Shown here one piece after another: positions 52,901 to 62,869 of a stretch of DNA of 64,000 nt. The position numbers and the translations under genes are program-made. Source of the stretch: Euglena gracilis (Eukaryota > Euglenida > Euglenophyceae > Euglenales); the NCBI GenBank assembly GCA_039621445.1, contig CP154957.1, forward strand, positions 11,551,845 to 11,615,844. The letters run 5' to 3'. The stretch's first letter is position 1; each line of letters starts with the position of its first letter. The notes below the pieces were generated by a model. That model worked only from the letters and a program-made list of their open reading frames with translations. It ran no database searches and was not told the DNA's origin.

Positions 52901-55900
52901 ATATAGGGCATCAAAGATGGGGGTTGGCGCGCATATTAAGAGCTCAGCACCATTCAAAACCTGGTTTACAGGTGGGGGGTTTATAAGTGGGGGGGGTTAT
53001 TTTGTGGCTTCTTTTGAGTTGGAATACTTCACCCGAATGGCCTTCCCCATCCAACTTGGGATGCCGGAATAATGCATCCATACCATGGGCTTTGATCTGA
53101 AGTCACGTTGGGACGGTTGAAAGTCAGAACTCAACTTAGAGGTATCGGTTTTCATATTTGATATGCAATTGCCCAAGTGGTTCTTCAGACTCCGAGAGGC
53201 AGACATCGACATATGCATTGCGACGTGTCTTCGCCCCCCACCTAATGCAGTTAATGTCCTTGAGGGTTCAAAGATGGAGGATCTGGTAGGGGAAACAATC
53301 ATTCATCTTGTTTCTTTCTTTTTCAGGACATCCTCAAGTTCCTCATTCAGCTTGTGACAGCATTGCAGTATTGCCACACACGGAAGGTTTGAATATTTTT
53401 TGACGTCTGATGTCTTCTTGGTCTGTCTAGATAGAAGAGATTTTTCAGAATTTCATCCTCAAATGTTCCAAACTGATTATTTTCTGGATTTTTGGTATTT
53501 TTTGAGTAGCAGTTTTTTGAATCCAATCTTTGTTATCTTTGCCAGTCAATTGTTGTGTCAAGCAGGCACAAAAAGCCAGTGAATTTTACGTCTTCTCTCT
53601 GCTGTTGCCCCTGGCACTTTCCAGGTCCTGCACCGGGATTTAAAAAGTGAAAATGTCTTCCTCACCAAGGACCAGATTGTCAAGCTCGGTTTGTTTATGT
53701 TTCATTCCAAAGTGAGAATTTCCCTCCTCGTGTGTGGTGCCATTTTTTCAATTAAAATCCAACCGCATATTTACTGAACCCACACATAACGTCACTCCCC
53801 GGAGGGGCGACCAATGGGTTCGGGCACCCCCCCCCCCCCCGAGGAAGGTGGTATGCACCCTGCAGTCTGGCCTGGCCTTGTTGCTGGTTTGGGTTCACAG
53901 AGCGGGGGAGGGTGTGCTTTTTCAAAAGCAGCGGCATTCGGGCTTGGAGAAAGTGTTTTCAGAGGTTATTTAGTGAATGTCAGTCTCCAATTCGATATTT
54001 GAGACCCCATTTTTCGCCCGGGGGGCTCATCAACACCTTCTTTTCCTTTGTGGTGTAGTGTCACCACATTTCAACACCAAGCATTCAGAACGCAGAGCCA
54101 GGTGGGCGTTTTCTAAAATTTGCACAATTGCATGCAGAAGGCATTTCTTGTTCCTGCATTGGCTTCCCTTGCGATTCTGTTGAAAGGGGTGGTTAGTTGG
54201 TGACGCATTTCGGCGGTTGGTTATTTTCAGAAATGTGGGATTGTTTCTGAGCCAGACGTTTTCCTGTGCTTTTTTCCCCACCCAAACTTCATGACCAAGA
54301 CTTCGCCTGAGTCCAGGGAAAAGTTTTCTCCGTTCTTTCTTTCCTGACACCATTACATGTGGATGGTGGTGCATCTCATTTTTGTGATTTTTTAACACAG
54401 TTTTGGTTTGATGGTCCAGTTTTTGAGAGGGAACCATCGAGGGGGGTCAACCCATATTCTCTGGATTCCCCGATAGATGGATGATAAAACACTGTGTTTC
54501 TTTGGATGACTGTGCATAATTGCCCTGGAAGTATTATAGTGTATAATTGCCATGAAGCACCTGTACTAATTTATTATCTTCCTCCCCTATCTACATGTCT
54601 TTCCAATTAAAAACAAAAGTAAGGTGTTTTTTTCTGGTCTTCCCCCCTCGCTTTCTCCCTCAACATTTTTGAATAAAATTTTTAATTTGTTGCATCAGGA
54701 GATTTTGGTATCTCGAGGGTGCTCAAGAACACGTTGGAAATGGCAACATCGGTGTGCTCTCAGTGCTCTCAGATGTTGTCTTTGTCGTGCTCTTTTTCCT
54801 CTTCTTTTCCCTCCTCCTGCTGCTTTTCATGTGCGTGTTTCCGCTCAGAGGGATGCAGTTGAATGGGAGTGGTGTTCCAGCTCCAAACCAGATGTGCCAT
54901 CATCATGAGATGCGCATGCAGAAGGTAAAAGCTTTAGCTGCACGGAAGTTGCAGTTTCTTTTGAAATGAACCAGGAGACATTGTTTATTGTTGCAAACGT
55001 CATACAATAAAACAGTTCAAAAAATTGAACCAAACCAATTAAAAGACCTGAAATGGTGTTTGGAGCGGGAAAACATTTTTTCTTTTTGCAAACATCACCT
55101 AACATGTAAATTTGTATAAATAATGTGAAATTCCAATATTTTCTGCCTGGTCAAGTCAAACTTGTTGTCTGTTTGTGTGTTTGTGTGTGTATATTTTATG
55201 CTGTTTATATATGTAAACCCCCCAAATGATAATATTCCACCCCAAATAGTATCCCCCCCCGAATAATTTTTCCCCCGGACCTCCACAGAAAAAAATTGAG
55301 TTTTCCTAGTAGCTGGAGCCATATTTTGTGCACGTTTACATGCGCTCTGATGTTCGGATTGAAAACAGAAGGGAAAAATCCAAATTGGATCCCACCATGG
55401 GTTTTGATGGTGTTCAACATAGATACAATGCATTTTGGGGTCAAAAATTTACATCCAAAAATCACGGAAAAATTTGCCAAATAACATCCACCAATCAATA
55501 TCCCCCCCCCCCTGAAGCTGGATTTTGGCCGACTAAATAATATTCCCAGGGGAACATTATTGGGGGGGGGGGCTATGTTCCCAAATATATCCATTCCCTG
55601 ATTTTCCACAAGAATGTGTGTGGTGCATTAGAGAGCGGCACACTGCAATTTACGGGAGTGAGGCATTGTTGATGAAATGTAAGAGTGTATATTTTGAAGT
55701 GGTAGGGAAAAAAGTCCCAGGAACAGGTGCACGTCTTGCATTATAACAAAAAATGCAAGCAAACAAGGTTTTCATATATTACAATAAATTAATTTCAAAC
55801 ATGCTTTGCAATTCTGGTTCAGAAAGAGGTTAGGGCCAGGGTTAGGCCAAAGTGCTGTAGCTGAGTCGAAATCGACCTAAATTTCGGCCAACGGCCGATT

Positions 55901-58900
55901 TTTAGCCCGAATTCAAACTTTCCAATGACTCAAACCCTAACTCTCCCTATTCCTTGATTCGGCTTTCCATGTTATGCACATTTCAAGGTCAGTTCCCGCG
56001 CAGCGCGCAGATAAACGGTCGAATTTGGCTTAAGGCTCTCTTGTCTAACTTGTGCAGGATAAGGGTGGAAACCTCCTTGGGGGGGCTGACAGTGGGAAAG
56101 GGGGGAAAGTAATTTAGGGCACCAATTCTTTTTGAAGCGATTTAAATTCATATGTATTTTCCCATTGCATCATTGAAGGCTTTTGCTGTATCCCCTTTTT
56201 CGTTGATTGAAGTTGTTTTTGACACAAACGATATTATTAGTACGGCCAAAGCAGCCTTAGACAAAAGGTGATTGGAACACTGTTGACCTGTCTGTCTGAT
56301 CGGAGCCTGTGGCAATGAGTCTCCACCAGGCAATTGCTTAAGCACTGACCGACCCCCCCCCCCCCGGGGGGTGACTGGTTTTTTCAGAGTGACTGACTGG
56401 TTTTTGGCCCGGACCCCCTCCCCCCGGGGGGGGGGGGTCGGCCAGGAGTGGGCAAAAGTGGCTTGAGTGACCCCGGCGCCGAAGGCACCGGAAAATTTTT
56501 TTGCCTAAAATGACCCAAAGTGACTGGAAAGTGGCCGTTTTTCTGAGTGGCCGACCCCCCCCCCTGGGGGGTGGTGGTGACTTGCTGGTTTTTTTTGAAA
56601 ATGAGTGACTGACTGGTTTTTTTAAAAAAAAAGTGGAGTGACCCCCCTCCCCCCCGGGGGGTCGGTAAAAAATTGTATGTACTCTCCACCAAAGGGGTTT
56701 TCACCCATTTTTTTTTCAGCACAAAGTTTTTTGTGAGCACAGACCCAGAGAAAGCCGTCCATCCTGGAAAGTGGCACCTCTGGGGTGCCGAAGGAATTTT
56801 CAGGAGTCCGAGTCAGGGGTTTTTTTAGTCTTGGACCCCCTCCCCCAAGGGGGGGAGGGGGAGTAGGGGGGGGGGCCTCCCCCCTGGGGGTTGGGGGCTG
56901 GTGAGTATATCTTTTTTCGCTGAAAATTTTGAAAAAGGTGCTATTTTTAGCATTTTCGGGCAAAGTGGGTGGGTCCCCCGGGACCCCCCCCCCCCGGCGG
57001 GGCCCCACCCCAGGGGTGGGTGTGTGGGTGCCGACCCCCTCCCCCCCCCCTCCCCCCCGGTCTTAAAAAAACCCCCTGGTCTGAGTCATTTGCCGTCTAT
57101 TGTTGAGATTTTATTTGTGCTTTCTCAGGTGGTGGGCACACCCTCCAACCTGTCGCCCGAGATGATTGAAAACCGACCGTGTGCCTCTGAACCCCACCCA
57201 TCAACAAGTCCTCCAGAATGGGCCGGGATTGGTTGTGTTTTCAGTGTGTGATGAGTGGGTGTCTGTTTGCATGTATGGCGATCTGTGGTGGCTTGTATGT
57301 TGGGGAGGATGTGGCAGGCAGGTCAATGGTTCCATCTCACCAGCCATTCGCAGGGATCCTCACACGTCCTGAAAAGGAAATCCACGGAAATTCACGGAGG
57401 ATCACGAAAATGGGCGGAAGGCCATTTTTCACGGAAATCACGGAAAATCACGGAAATTCACGGATGAGGAGGAGGGTTCGGGAAAAAATTTTGGTCTTTT
57501 GAATGTGTTTTGTTTGTGCAGGCACATTTTGATGGGATGCTTTGCTTATTCTCTGCCTTTCCAAACAGACAATGTCGTCCAATTCATTTTTTTTGTAATT
57601 TTTCTTCCTAGCCAGGACACCCCGCTGAAGCAGTTGGATTTTTGGGAGTCGGTGAAGAAGCAAAACCTCACCCAGACAATCACAGATGATTTTGTGGCTG
57701 TTTTCCTCCATTCTGGTCTCCCAGTCACAAAATTGGACCTCGAAAGCATCAGAGACACACAAGTTGAGGGCGTTTGGGTTTTATGACCTTCCACCTTCCC
57801 GCCCAGGCTGCATGCGGAAGGGTCAATCGCTATATCGGTCTGCTGACAGGGTTTTGGCAACCCATTTAGTGGCAATCAAGAAAAAAATTCAAGGACAAAA
57901 GGTTGTTTTTTCCCCTCTGTATGTTTTTTATTTTCATATACAGGTGTGAATGGGAACTGGGGGATCTCCAGGACTATATTATGGAGAAACGATCTGCTTC
58001 CACAACCGCCCAAATATGGTTCCAGTGCAGAATGGAATGTGGCCTTTGACCTTTTCCGGAAACAGGAAATTCACGGAAATTCACGGAAAATCACGGAAAA
58101 TCACGGATACATTTTGGCCTCGGCCAGCACGGACGTGTGAGGATCCCTGCCATTCGTTAATATCGCTCCATTCCCCCCGCATAATCATTTGCTCATCAGG
58201 GCCAAGGATTGAATGCCTATCAGAGGAGGATCTTAGGAATGAAATGAAAGGGAAGAAGCAAATGAACGTTTCCAATTCTTTTTTTTTTTAAGAAATGATC
58301 CATTGTGAAATCTTATCAGCAGGGATTGCTTTGGGTGTGGTTTTGTTGGGGTAGTGGTTAGCAATGGTGTGCATCAAAACTTCGTGTTTTGCATCAACAG
58401 GTACAACACCAAAAGTGATGTCTGGGCTTTGGGCTGCGTTCTATATGAGATGTGCACCAAGAGCAAACCTTTCACAGGAAAGGTGTGAATCTCATTAACA
58501 CACTCTGTCTTCTCAAAACTGAAGATAATCGTATTACACAAGCGATTCAGAGACACGCTTTTTTAGTTTGCTGACCTGGGAAGGGGTGGGTGGGTTCGAT
58601 GTAAGGAGGGTCAGGTGGGGGTGTCCCTCCTTCCTGGACCAGAGGGTGGGGTCTGGACCACCCCCCACCACCTCCCTGGGGGGGTCCAACCCAGAAGATT
58701 GGCCCCCAAAATCAGCCAAAAGTGGCATTTTGAGCAAATGAAAACTTGCCAAACCTGCCCAAAATTTTCGGCGGGAATCGCCGCCAGCCCCAAATCGGCC
58801 CAAAATGCCACTTTGGTCACTTTTGGGACAAAAAAATCAGTCGAAAATGCAAAAAAAATTAGCACAAAGCGCAGGAAGAAAGGAGCAATGGTGCAAAAGG

Positions 58901-61900
58901 CCGAATTTCGGCCATCCAAACCGCGCCAGGGCTGCCCCCCCTGCTGGAGTGGGGGGGGTGACACCCTCTGACCCCCCCATCTTCCCTCACATCGAGCCCT
59001 GCCTTTGGCTTTCGACCTCACCTTTGAGTAACCTGACTCTGATCCACTTCAACGGTGTAACGCTGCCCCCCCCCCCCAAAATGCCGACGAAACCCCCCCT
59101 CAGCTTGCGTTTTAAAAACAATGGACCTCTCCTCAAACACCCATCGGGACCCCCTATGGGTCCATGGATTACAGTGTGGCTCAATTTTACGGAAGACAAA
59201 AATTACGGCAAAAAAAATTACGAGAAAAAAAATTTTGGCAAAATTTTTGTTTTGGAAAAATTAATTTTGGCAAAGTCTGGTTTTTTCCAAAAAAATTTAT
59301 TTCCTCTGCTTATTAAAAGAAAGAATTTTTAGTTTTCTTCTCTTTAGCCATGAATTCACATGCCGTACCATGCATGTTTTGCCCTTTTGGGTGGATGGGC
59401 GATGAAGGAGGTCATTTTTCTCTATGGATTTTTCATTGAAAGTACTGTGACAGCAGAGGTTTTTTTTTATTTGCTTAAGAACTGCCCTGTCTCAAAGCAT
59501 CCCTTCGTGCTGAGCCCACACATCCTTGTGAATGCAGCACACAAAACAGCCTGTAAATGCGTTCGCTGTGACGAGTTTGTGTGTGACGGTTGTTTTGCTG
59601 ACCACGAAGACACAGTGTGTCCTCATTGACTCTGAGCAGTCAAAGCATGGCCGTCCCAGCATTGTGCTTGCGGCTTCCCAAGAGGGCGTCGGAAACCGAC
59701 GGAGTAAGAAAATTACGAGAGAAAAAAAAATATGGCAAAATTTGGGTATTTTGCCAAAATTTCTGTCTTCTGTAATTTTTAGCCGCACTGTAATGCTGCC
59801 AAAAAACCCAGTCACATTAAGCACCCCCCCATTTGCCCCCGCGATTTGCTAAATTCGCCTTGGGGACCAAACTCAAAATACCTCAACGTTCGATTTGGGC
59901 AATCCTTTGTTTTGCCGAGAGCCCAGAGCCCTGGTGAGCGTCATTGCCATTCTTTTTTTTTGCATCACACCAGACCAGAACTTTGTTTAATTCTTCTCCG
60001 GGGCAGACAAGAATTGATCTGTGTTGTGCACCCTGGCAAATAAATTTCGTGCCGTGTTTCCCGCACCATTTGGCGCAGAAAAATGAAAATATTTTTGTGT
60101 TGTGGCACTGCACCGCGGTGCATTTAATTACAAGTGTGGCCAGTGATCTTTTGTTATATTGTGTTCCCACTCTATTTTGTGTTCATGGTGGGGTATCTTT
60201 GCTGGTCCTCCCTCCAGACCAACCCCACTCATATGCCCCCTACAAAACCAATCAAAGTTTGGGCCAGGAAGTTTCTATTTGCACAAATTTAAATATTATC
60301 ACAATGAGAATGAAACTGCTGATTTTTTTGCAAGAAGCTCAGAAGCTCAGCTCATCCGGCCCATTTGAAACTTGAAAAAATTGAAGGTGATTTTTTGAAA
60401 ACATATTTGACCCTTCTCTGACCAATTGGCATACGAGAGCCAAATAAGCGTGGTTGGTCATGTTTTTTTGCTTTTATTGTGGAGGAGTTTAAATCATTTT
60501 CTTGTTCACCTCCAATGCCTCTTCCTTTTTGAATCCTTGTTTTCCAATGCTTTTTTTTTAAAAAAAATGCTAATTTATGTTAACTGTGCACCACAGAGCC
60601 TTGGGGAGGTGGTGGCGAAGATCTCCAACCCCATTTTACCACCTCTGCCGTCGCACTATTCCGCCGACTTGCAGCTTTTAGTTTCTGCCCTCCTGCAGGA
60701 GGTATCATTTTTCAACTCGTCCCCCCCCCTAGTAAAGTGTTGAATTCCCCACACCCAATAACCAATTACCAATTACCAATCCTATTAATTGATTTTTCTG
60801 TCATAAATTTAACATTTTGTCATATTTTGTATTATTTTTATGCATATTTTCATTTTCATTTTATTTGTAGTTGAATGAATCGAGCAATATTGCCTGTGGT
60901 TGTTCATGCATTGCAATGCAACGGTTCTTTTTCAATGCTCAGGGCAGTGGTATTTGTTGGTGGATTTTTGCCAGCTGCACCATTTTTTTTGTCCCCACCT
61001 CTCTGTGTTGTGTATGTTGTGTGCGCTGTGCTGTGTTCAAGGTTTTTGAACGGACAGTGAACCAGCAGTCTTGCCTTGCCAACCCCTGGGGGGTTGTGGG
61101 CCAGGCAGAGCGTGTCCCCCTCCAGAGAGGGGGGGGGGTCCCCTGTTTTGTACGCAAAGCACCAGATGTTTTTCAGACCTCGAATTTAACCCCCAAAAGG
61201 TGTGATTTCGGGCCCTCCCCCTGAGGCAAGTTCCAAATATTTTGTCCAGGTTTCTCCTGCTAATTTGCAAAAATTTTCATATATCCCGTGGTCCAGCACC
61301 ACTCCCGGCAAGCAGGCCAAAAGACAGCTTCTGCTGGCCAGCTAGGCGAAATCCCATGATCCATTCTGCTTCAGGGATTCGAGTGCCGGGCTTGGTCTCA
61401 GCAAAATGGTCTGTGGTGTGGGTGGGTGTCGTTCCCCAAGGTCTGGAGAAAACCCGTTGACGCTGTTGGGCTGTTGTTTTTCTGGGATGCAGGACCCGGA
61501 GAAGCGCCCGAGCCCCACCGAGATCCTGTGCCTGCCGTTCCTCCAAGGCCTCGCGTACCTCCAACAGCAGTCCCCGATGGTGAAGACCCCGAAGAAGGAT
61601 GCTGCCCCTCCCGAGGGGGAGCAACAGGTGGCAGTTTTGCGCAGCGGGGTTGCATACCTACGACTGCTAACCGCGCAGTTTTGGTCTTGTGGGTTTTCTG
61701 TATTTTACTCGTTCTTCACCCATTCACTTTCAGAGACGTAACATTTAAGACAGAACCCGGAAGGGAACTTGACATATTTTTTTTGTTGCTCAGAAGTTTT
61801 TCCTTCCCCTTCTTTAGCCAGTTACTTGATCAGCGGGAGGTTGCGTGTTGCTCTATCAAGCTGTATTGAAGTGCCAGAAACTCCACCCAATCAGGACCAC

Positions 61901-62642
61901 TCCAGAAACCCTTGGGGCAGGGGGTCTGGCACTGGTCCAGAATTGGGGAGGCATTGCCATACGTCCCACAGGATTCATTCCTGGTGTTGTCCTTGTGTTT
62001 TTTTTTACGAGTTTGCCAGAGGTGGTCGGTCTCATCACATCGTGTGCTGGTGTTGACCTGTGCCTGCCAGGGCAGCGATCTGGAAGCGTGGCTAGCAGAG
62101 AAGCGTGCAATGATCGACAGCATTCAGTATGCCCTGGGTCTGATATGGGGATGGGTCAGGGCGTTGCATTTACTTGAGGGGCATTTCAATGGAGATGAAG
62201 TCCAGGGATGGTGTTCAAGTATTTACAGCCAAAATGACCAAAAGTGGTCTAAAATGGTCTAAAACGAGAAAAATTTTGTGGCATGAAAAAAATTATCATC
62301 CATGCATAGATGCATAGGGATTCAAATGCGTTAAATGACTTTTTGGCCTTCTGAGGGTGGAAGATTGGAAAGTAGCTTGAAATAGCCTAAAATGGCTCAA
62401 AGCAGGAAACTCGTGGATCACGAAAAAGTCAAATATTTGGTGCTGCTCAAGTTCAGCTTTTAAAACTCCTCAATTGTTTCGGGTATGTTTCAGACATTTT
62501 TTGACTTGTTGGCAAGGAGCAAGAAGCAATTGTGGGTTCTGAGTGGCTGATTTGTCAATCTAGGGCATGGTGTTTCTATTCTGACAAGGTTCTCTGGCAG
62601 GATCCTAAAGACTCAGCACCTGATGCTGTGAATGAACCCTGA
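46902..62642 (+). CDS. NEK-family serine/threonine protein kinase (whole gene, spliced)
   Basis: At least eleven exons give an almost complete kinase domain in one consistent reading. Landmarks in order: TLGRG glycine loop (exon 1), YVLKKI with the ATP-anchoring lysine (exon 2), NELKQTQ with the alphaC glutamate (exon 3), HPHII (exon 4), GGDLEGLI (exon 5), [13 protein letters not shown] (exon 7), GDFGIS (exon 8), [12 protein letters not shown] (exon 9), [17 protein letters not shown] (exon 10), ISNPILPPL (exon 11) and [12 protein letters not shown] (exon 12). The HRDLKSxNxFL, GDFGIS and SDVWALGC wording is typical of NIMA-related kinases, which act in mitosis, centrosomes and cilia. Introns from exon 2 to 12 are GT-AG and phases match throughout. 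The N-lobe is short between lysine and alphaC glutamate, and SN replaces the usual YY in the activation segment. The 3' end is unresolved. Confidence 0.88.
47535..47603 (+). CDS. Kinase exon 2: beta3 lysine
   Basis: Preceded by CATCCCACAG and followed by GTGTAATTG. Reads [20 protein letters not shown] then PFQ; the lysine at 47586-47588 corresponds to the VAIK lysine. Confidence 0.8.
47604..49618. other. Kinase intron 2
   Basis: 2.0 kb. Holds AATAAGACCCCCC tag blocks at 48523-48640 and 48851-48893 with two hairpins GGTGCGAAGTGCC (48638) and GGCGCGAAGTGCC (48749). A short exon supplying the few residues missing before the alphaC helix could hide here; I did not find one. Confidence 0.6.
49619..49653 (+). 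CDS. Kinase exon 3: alphaC glutamate
   Basis: Only 35 nt: after GTTTCCAG, reads [11 protein letters not shown] and ends in AT before GTTAAAT. The split codon AT plus C from exon 4 gives Ile before HPHII. The phase match and the position of the Glu support this micro-exon. Confidence 0.7.
49813..49889 (+). CDS. Kinase exon 4: HPHII to hinge
   Basis: Follows CCCTCGCAG. Reads [20 protein letters not shown] then MEYAS, ending in a G that pairs with GA of exon 5. MEYAS is the hinge after the gatekeeper. Confidence 0.92.
49935..49987 (+). CDS. Kinase exon 5: GGDLEGLI
   Basis: Separated from exon 4 by a 45-nt intron (GTGTGTC...TTGCAG) that holds an in-frame TAG if retained. Reads [18 protein letters not shown] and ends in phase 0 before GTGTGTG. 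Confidence 0.9.
50183..51453. mobile_element. 1.27-kb foldback-type element with long inverted repeats and a 51-bp minisatellite
   Basis: The outer ends carry GTCGCTAGCGAC and GACTAGTCGCTAGCGACC palindromes. Then come inverted repeats of roughly 200 bp (50270-50470 against 51205-51410), with matching words such as GGCACAAAAAGGAGATATTA and TGGTGGTCGGGCCGACTAGT variants. The centre is an array of 51-bp units (TTAGGGAGCGCTATTCGGCC plus ATCCTTCCTTTGCACACACA) grouped in twos and threes by a G/C-rich spacer ending GGAGGAGGCCGTAGGCCGAC. The spacer repeats at about 50525, 50706, 50938 and 51171. The plan resembles foldback (FB/TU) elements. No ORF outside repeats, no clear target duplication. Confidence 0.8.
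51678..53001. mobile_element. C-run element containing the inverted, short form of the 22.5-kb satellite element
   Basis: Outer ends are ACCCCCCCTTTTAAACCCC on the left and GGGGTTTATAAGTGGGGGGG then TTA on the right. Inside, GCTGAGCTCTTATC (52067) and TTAAGAGCTCAGC (52941-52953) bound a reverse copy of 22704-24812. It has the same unique words (GGTTCCCGGAATTTTTT, AGTCACGAGTGACTGGATT), one copy of the ~228-bp repeat, but only about two 163-bp satellite units (52590-52860). Confidence 0.7.
53327..53386 (+). CDS. Kinase exon 6: alphaE
   Basis: After TTTTTCAG; reads [20 protein letters not shown], phase 0 at both ends, before GTTTGAATA. YCHTRK precedes the HRD loop. Confidence 0.93.
53625..53688 (+). 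CDS. Kinase exon 7: HRD catalytic loop
   Basis: After CACTTTCCAG; reads [20 protein letters not shown] then L and a split G. The catalytic Asp is codon 53637-53639; the Asn of HRDLKSEN is present. Confidence 0.95.
54699..54751 (+). CDS. Kinase exon 8: DFG
   Basis: After TTGCATCAG; GA completes the split Gly codon, then [17 protein letters not shown]. The DFG Asp is codon 54701-54703. Ends phase 0 before GTGTGCTCT. Confidence 0.94.
54752..57128. other. Kinase intron 8 with C-run tagged elements
   Basis: At 55217-55580, AATGATAATATTCCACCCC faces AATATTCCCAGG...ATTATTGGGGGG (tag TAATATTCC). From 56350 to 57075, GTGACTGACTGGTTTTT words alternate with C/G runs and a CGGCGCCGAAGGCACCG hairpin (56474-56490). 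Confidence 0.6.
57129..57178 (+). CDS. Kinase exon 9: activation segment end
   Basis: After GCTTTCTCAG; reads [16 protein letters not shown] and a split Pro codon, before GTGTGCC. The SPE glutamate is present. NEKs usually have GTPYYLSPE; here SN replaces YY. Confidence 0.93.
57351..58149. mobile_element. 799-bp hAT-type element in a kinase intron, 20-bp perfect inverted ends
   Basis: The left end CAGGGATCCTCACACGTCC is matched perfectly by the right end, and CCATTCG lies on both sides (57344-57350, 58150-58156) as a 7-bp target duplication. CACGGAAAT arrays next to both ends parallel the TTGCGGAAA arrays of the 533-bp elements. The interior encodes a short hAT-like segment (see 57612-57785). 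Non-autonomous. Confidence 0.85.
57612..57785 (+). pseudogene. hAT transposase N-terminal fragment within the 799-bp element
   Basis: Reads [20 protein letters not shown], then [20 protein letters not shown] and DLESIRDTQ before a stop. The F-V-x-x-F-L-x-x-G-L-P-x-x-K-L pattern is the typical segment ahead of the catalytic core in hAT transposases. It is preceded by a possible splice acceptor (TTCTTCCTAGCCAG). No DDE residues remain. Confidence 0.55.
58401..58482 (+). CDS. Kinase exon 10: DVWALGC
   Basis: After GCATCAACAG; G completes the Pro codon, then [20 protein letters not shown] and SKPFTGK, phase 0 before GTGTGAATC. Start of the C-lobe. Confidence 0.95.
58590..59001. mobile_element. 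~412-bp MITE, GGGTTCGATGTAAGG termini, relative of 5479-5889
   Basis: The left word GGGTTCGATGTAAGGAGGG faces CCCTCACATCGAGCCCTG. The internal words AAAGCGCAGGA and GGCGGGAATCGCC match the relative in position. Lies in the intron between exons 10 and 11. Confidence 0.65.
59172..59790. mobile_element. 619-bp Tc1/mariner-type MITE, CAGTGTGGCT termini, TA flanks
   Basis: Starts CAGTGTGGCTCAATTTTACG GAAGACA and ends TGTCTTCTGTAATTTTTAGC CGCACTG, with TA on both sides (59170-59171, 59791-59792). CAGTGYGGCT next to TA is classical for Tc1-like elements. A plus-strand frame inside (59360-59629) ends [18 protein letters not shown] then DHEDTVCPH, a cysteine/histidine cluster that could be a zinc finger; no DDE domain. 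Confidence 0.8.
60597..60701 (+). CDS. Kinase exon 11: C-lobe helices
   Basis: After GTGCACCACAG; reads [20 protein letters not shown] then [15 protein letters not shown], phase 0 before GTATCATTT. KISNPxxPPLPxxYSxxLQxLVxxLL matches NEK helices alphaG to alphaH. Confidence 0.92.
61493..61627 (+). CDS. Kinase exon 12: end of catalytic domain
   Basis: After GGGATGCAG; reads [20 protein letters not shown], then [20 protein letters not shown] and EGEQQ. DPxxRPS is the conserved alphaH-alphaI turn. It may splice at GTGGCAG (61628), or read through to a TAA at 61739-61741, which would give the protein a short hydrophobic tail. Confidence 0.9.
62071..62126 (+). CDS. Kinase exon 13 (candidate)
   Basis: After TGCCTGCCAG; reads [19 protein letters not shown] in the phase required by exon 12, with a charged helical character common after NEK domains. 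Possible donor CA|GTATGCC. Confidence 0.5.
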
Positions 62643-62860
62643 CAGTCATGTTCTGTTTATTGCTGTTTATTCTGTTTATTCTGTTTTTTGCTAGATGTGG
62701 TCGAAGATTCCAGAAACTCATTGAGTTGCAGACCCTCTGGATGAACGATTTTTCACAAAATAGTTTGCTTTTGGGGGGGAGTGGTTTTCAAAGTGGACCC
62801 AATTGTTTTCATGGTTTTTTTTATGGGGGATTGGTTAAAAGTGCGTCCAAAAACCTCTGA
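62601..62860 (+). CDS. Kinase 3' exon alternatives
   Basis: Two options. After TCTCTGGCAG, 62601-62642 reads [13 protein letters not shown] and a stop, in phase 0. After TTTTGCTAG, a frame from 62695 reads CGRRFQKLIELQTLWMNDF in phase 2, which fits the CA|GT donor of exon 13. I cannot choose between them. Confidence 0.3.
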
Positions 62861-62869
62861 TGACATTTC

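Larger units (their letters stand above)
49988..53326. other. Kinase intron 5 (3.3 kb) with two mobile elements
   Basis: Contains the foldback element at 50183-51453 and the satellite-type element within 51678-53001. No coding sequence beyond repeat translations. Confidence 0.85.

Noticed and set aside
60159-60380. RNase H-like end ([18 protein letters not shown])
   Set aside because: It resembles the GNExAD segment of retroelement RNase H, but no other RNase H motif is found upstream and it lies inside a kinase intron.
61628-61741. Read-through of kinase exon 12 to the stop at 61739
   Set aside because: Not excluded, but the tail is hydrophobic and unlike NEK C-termini, and a good acceptor with matching phase follows at 62071; kept only as an alternative.
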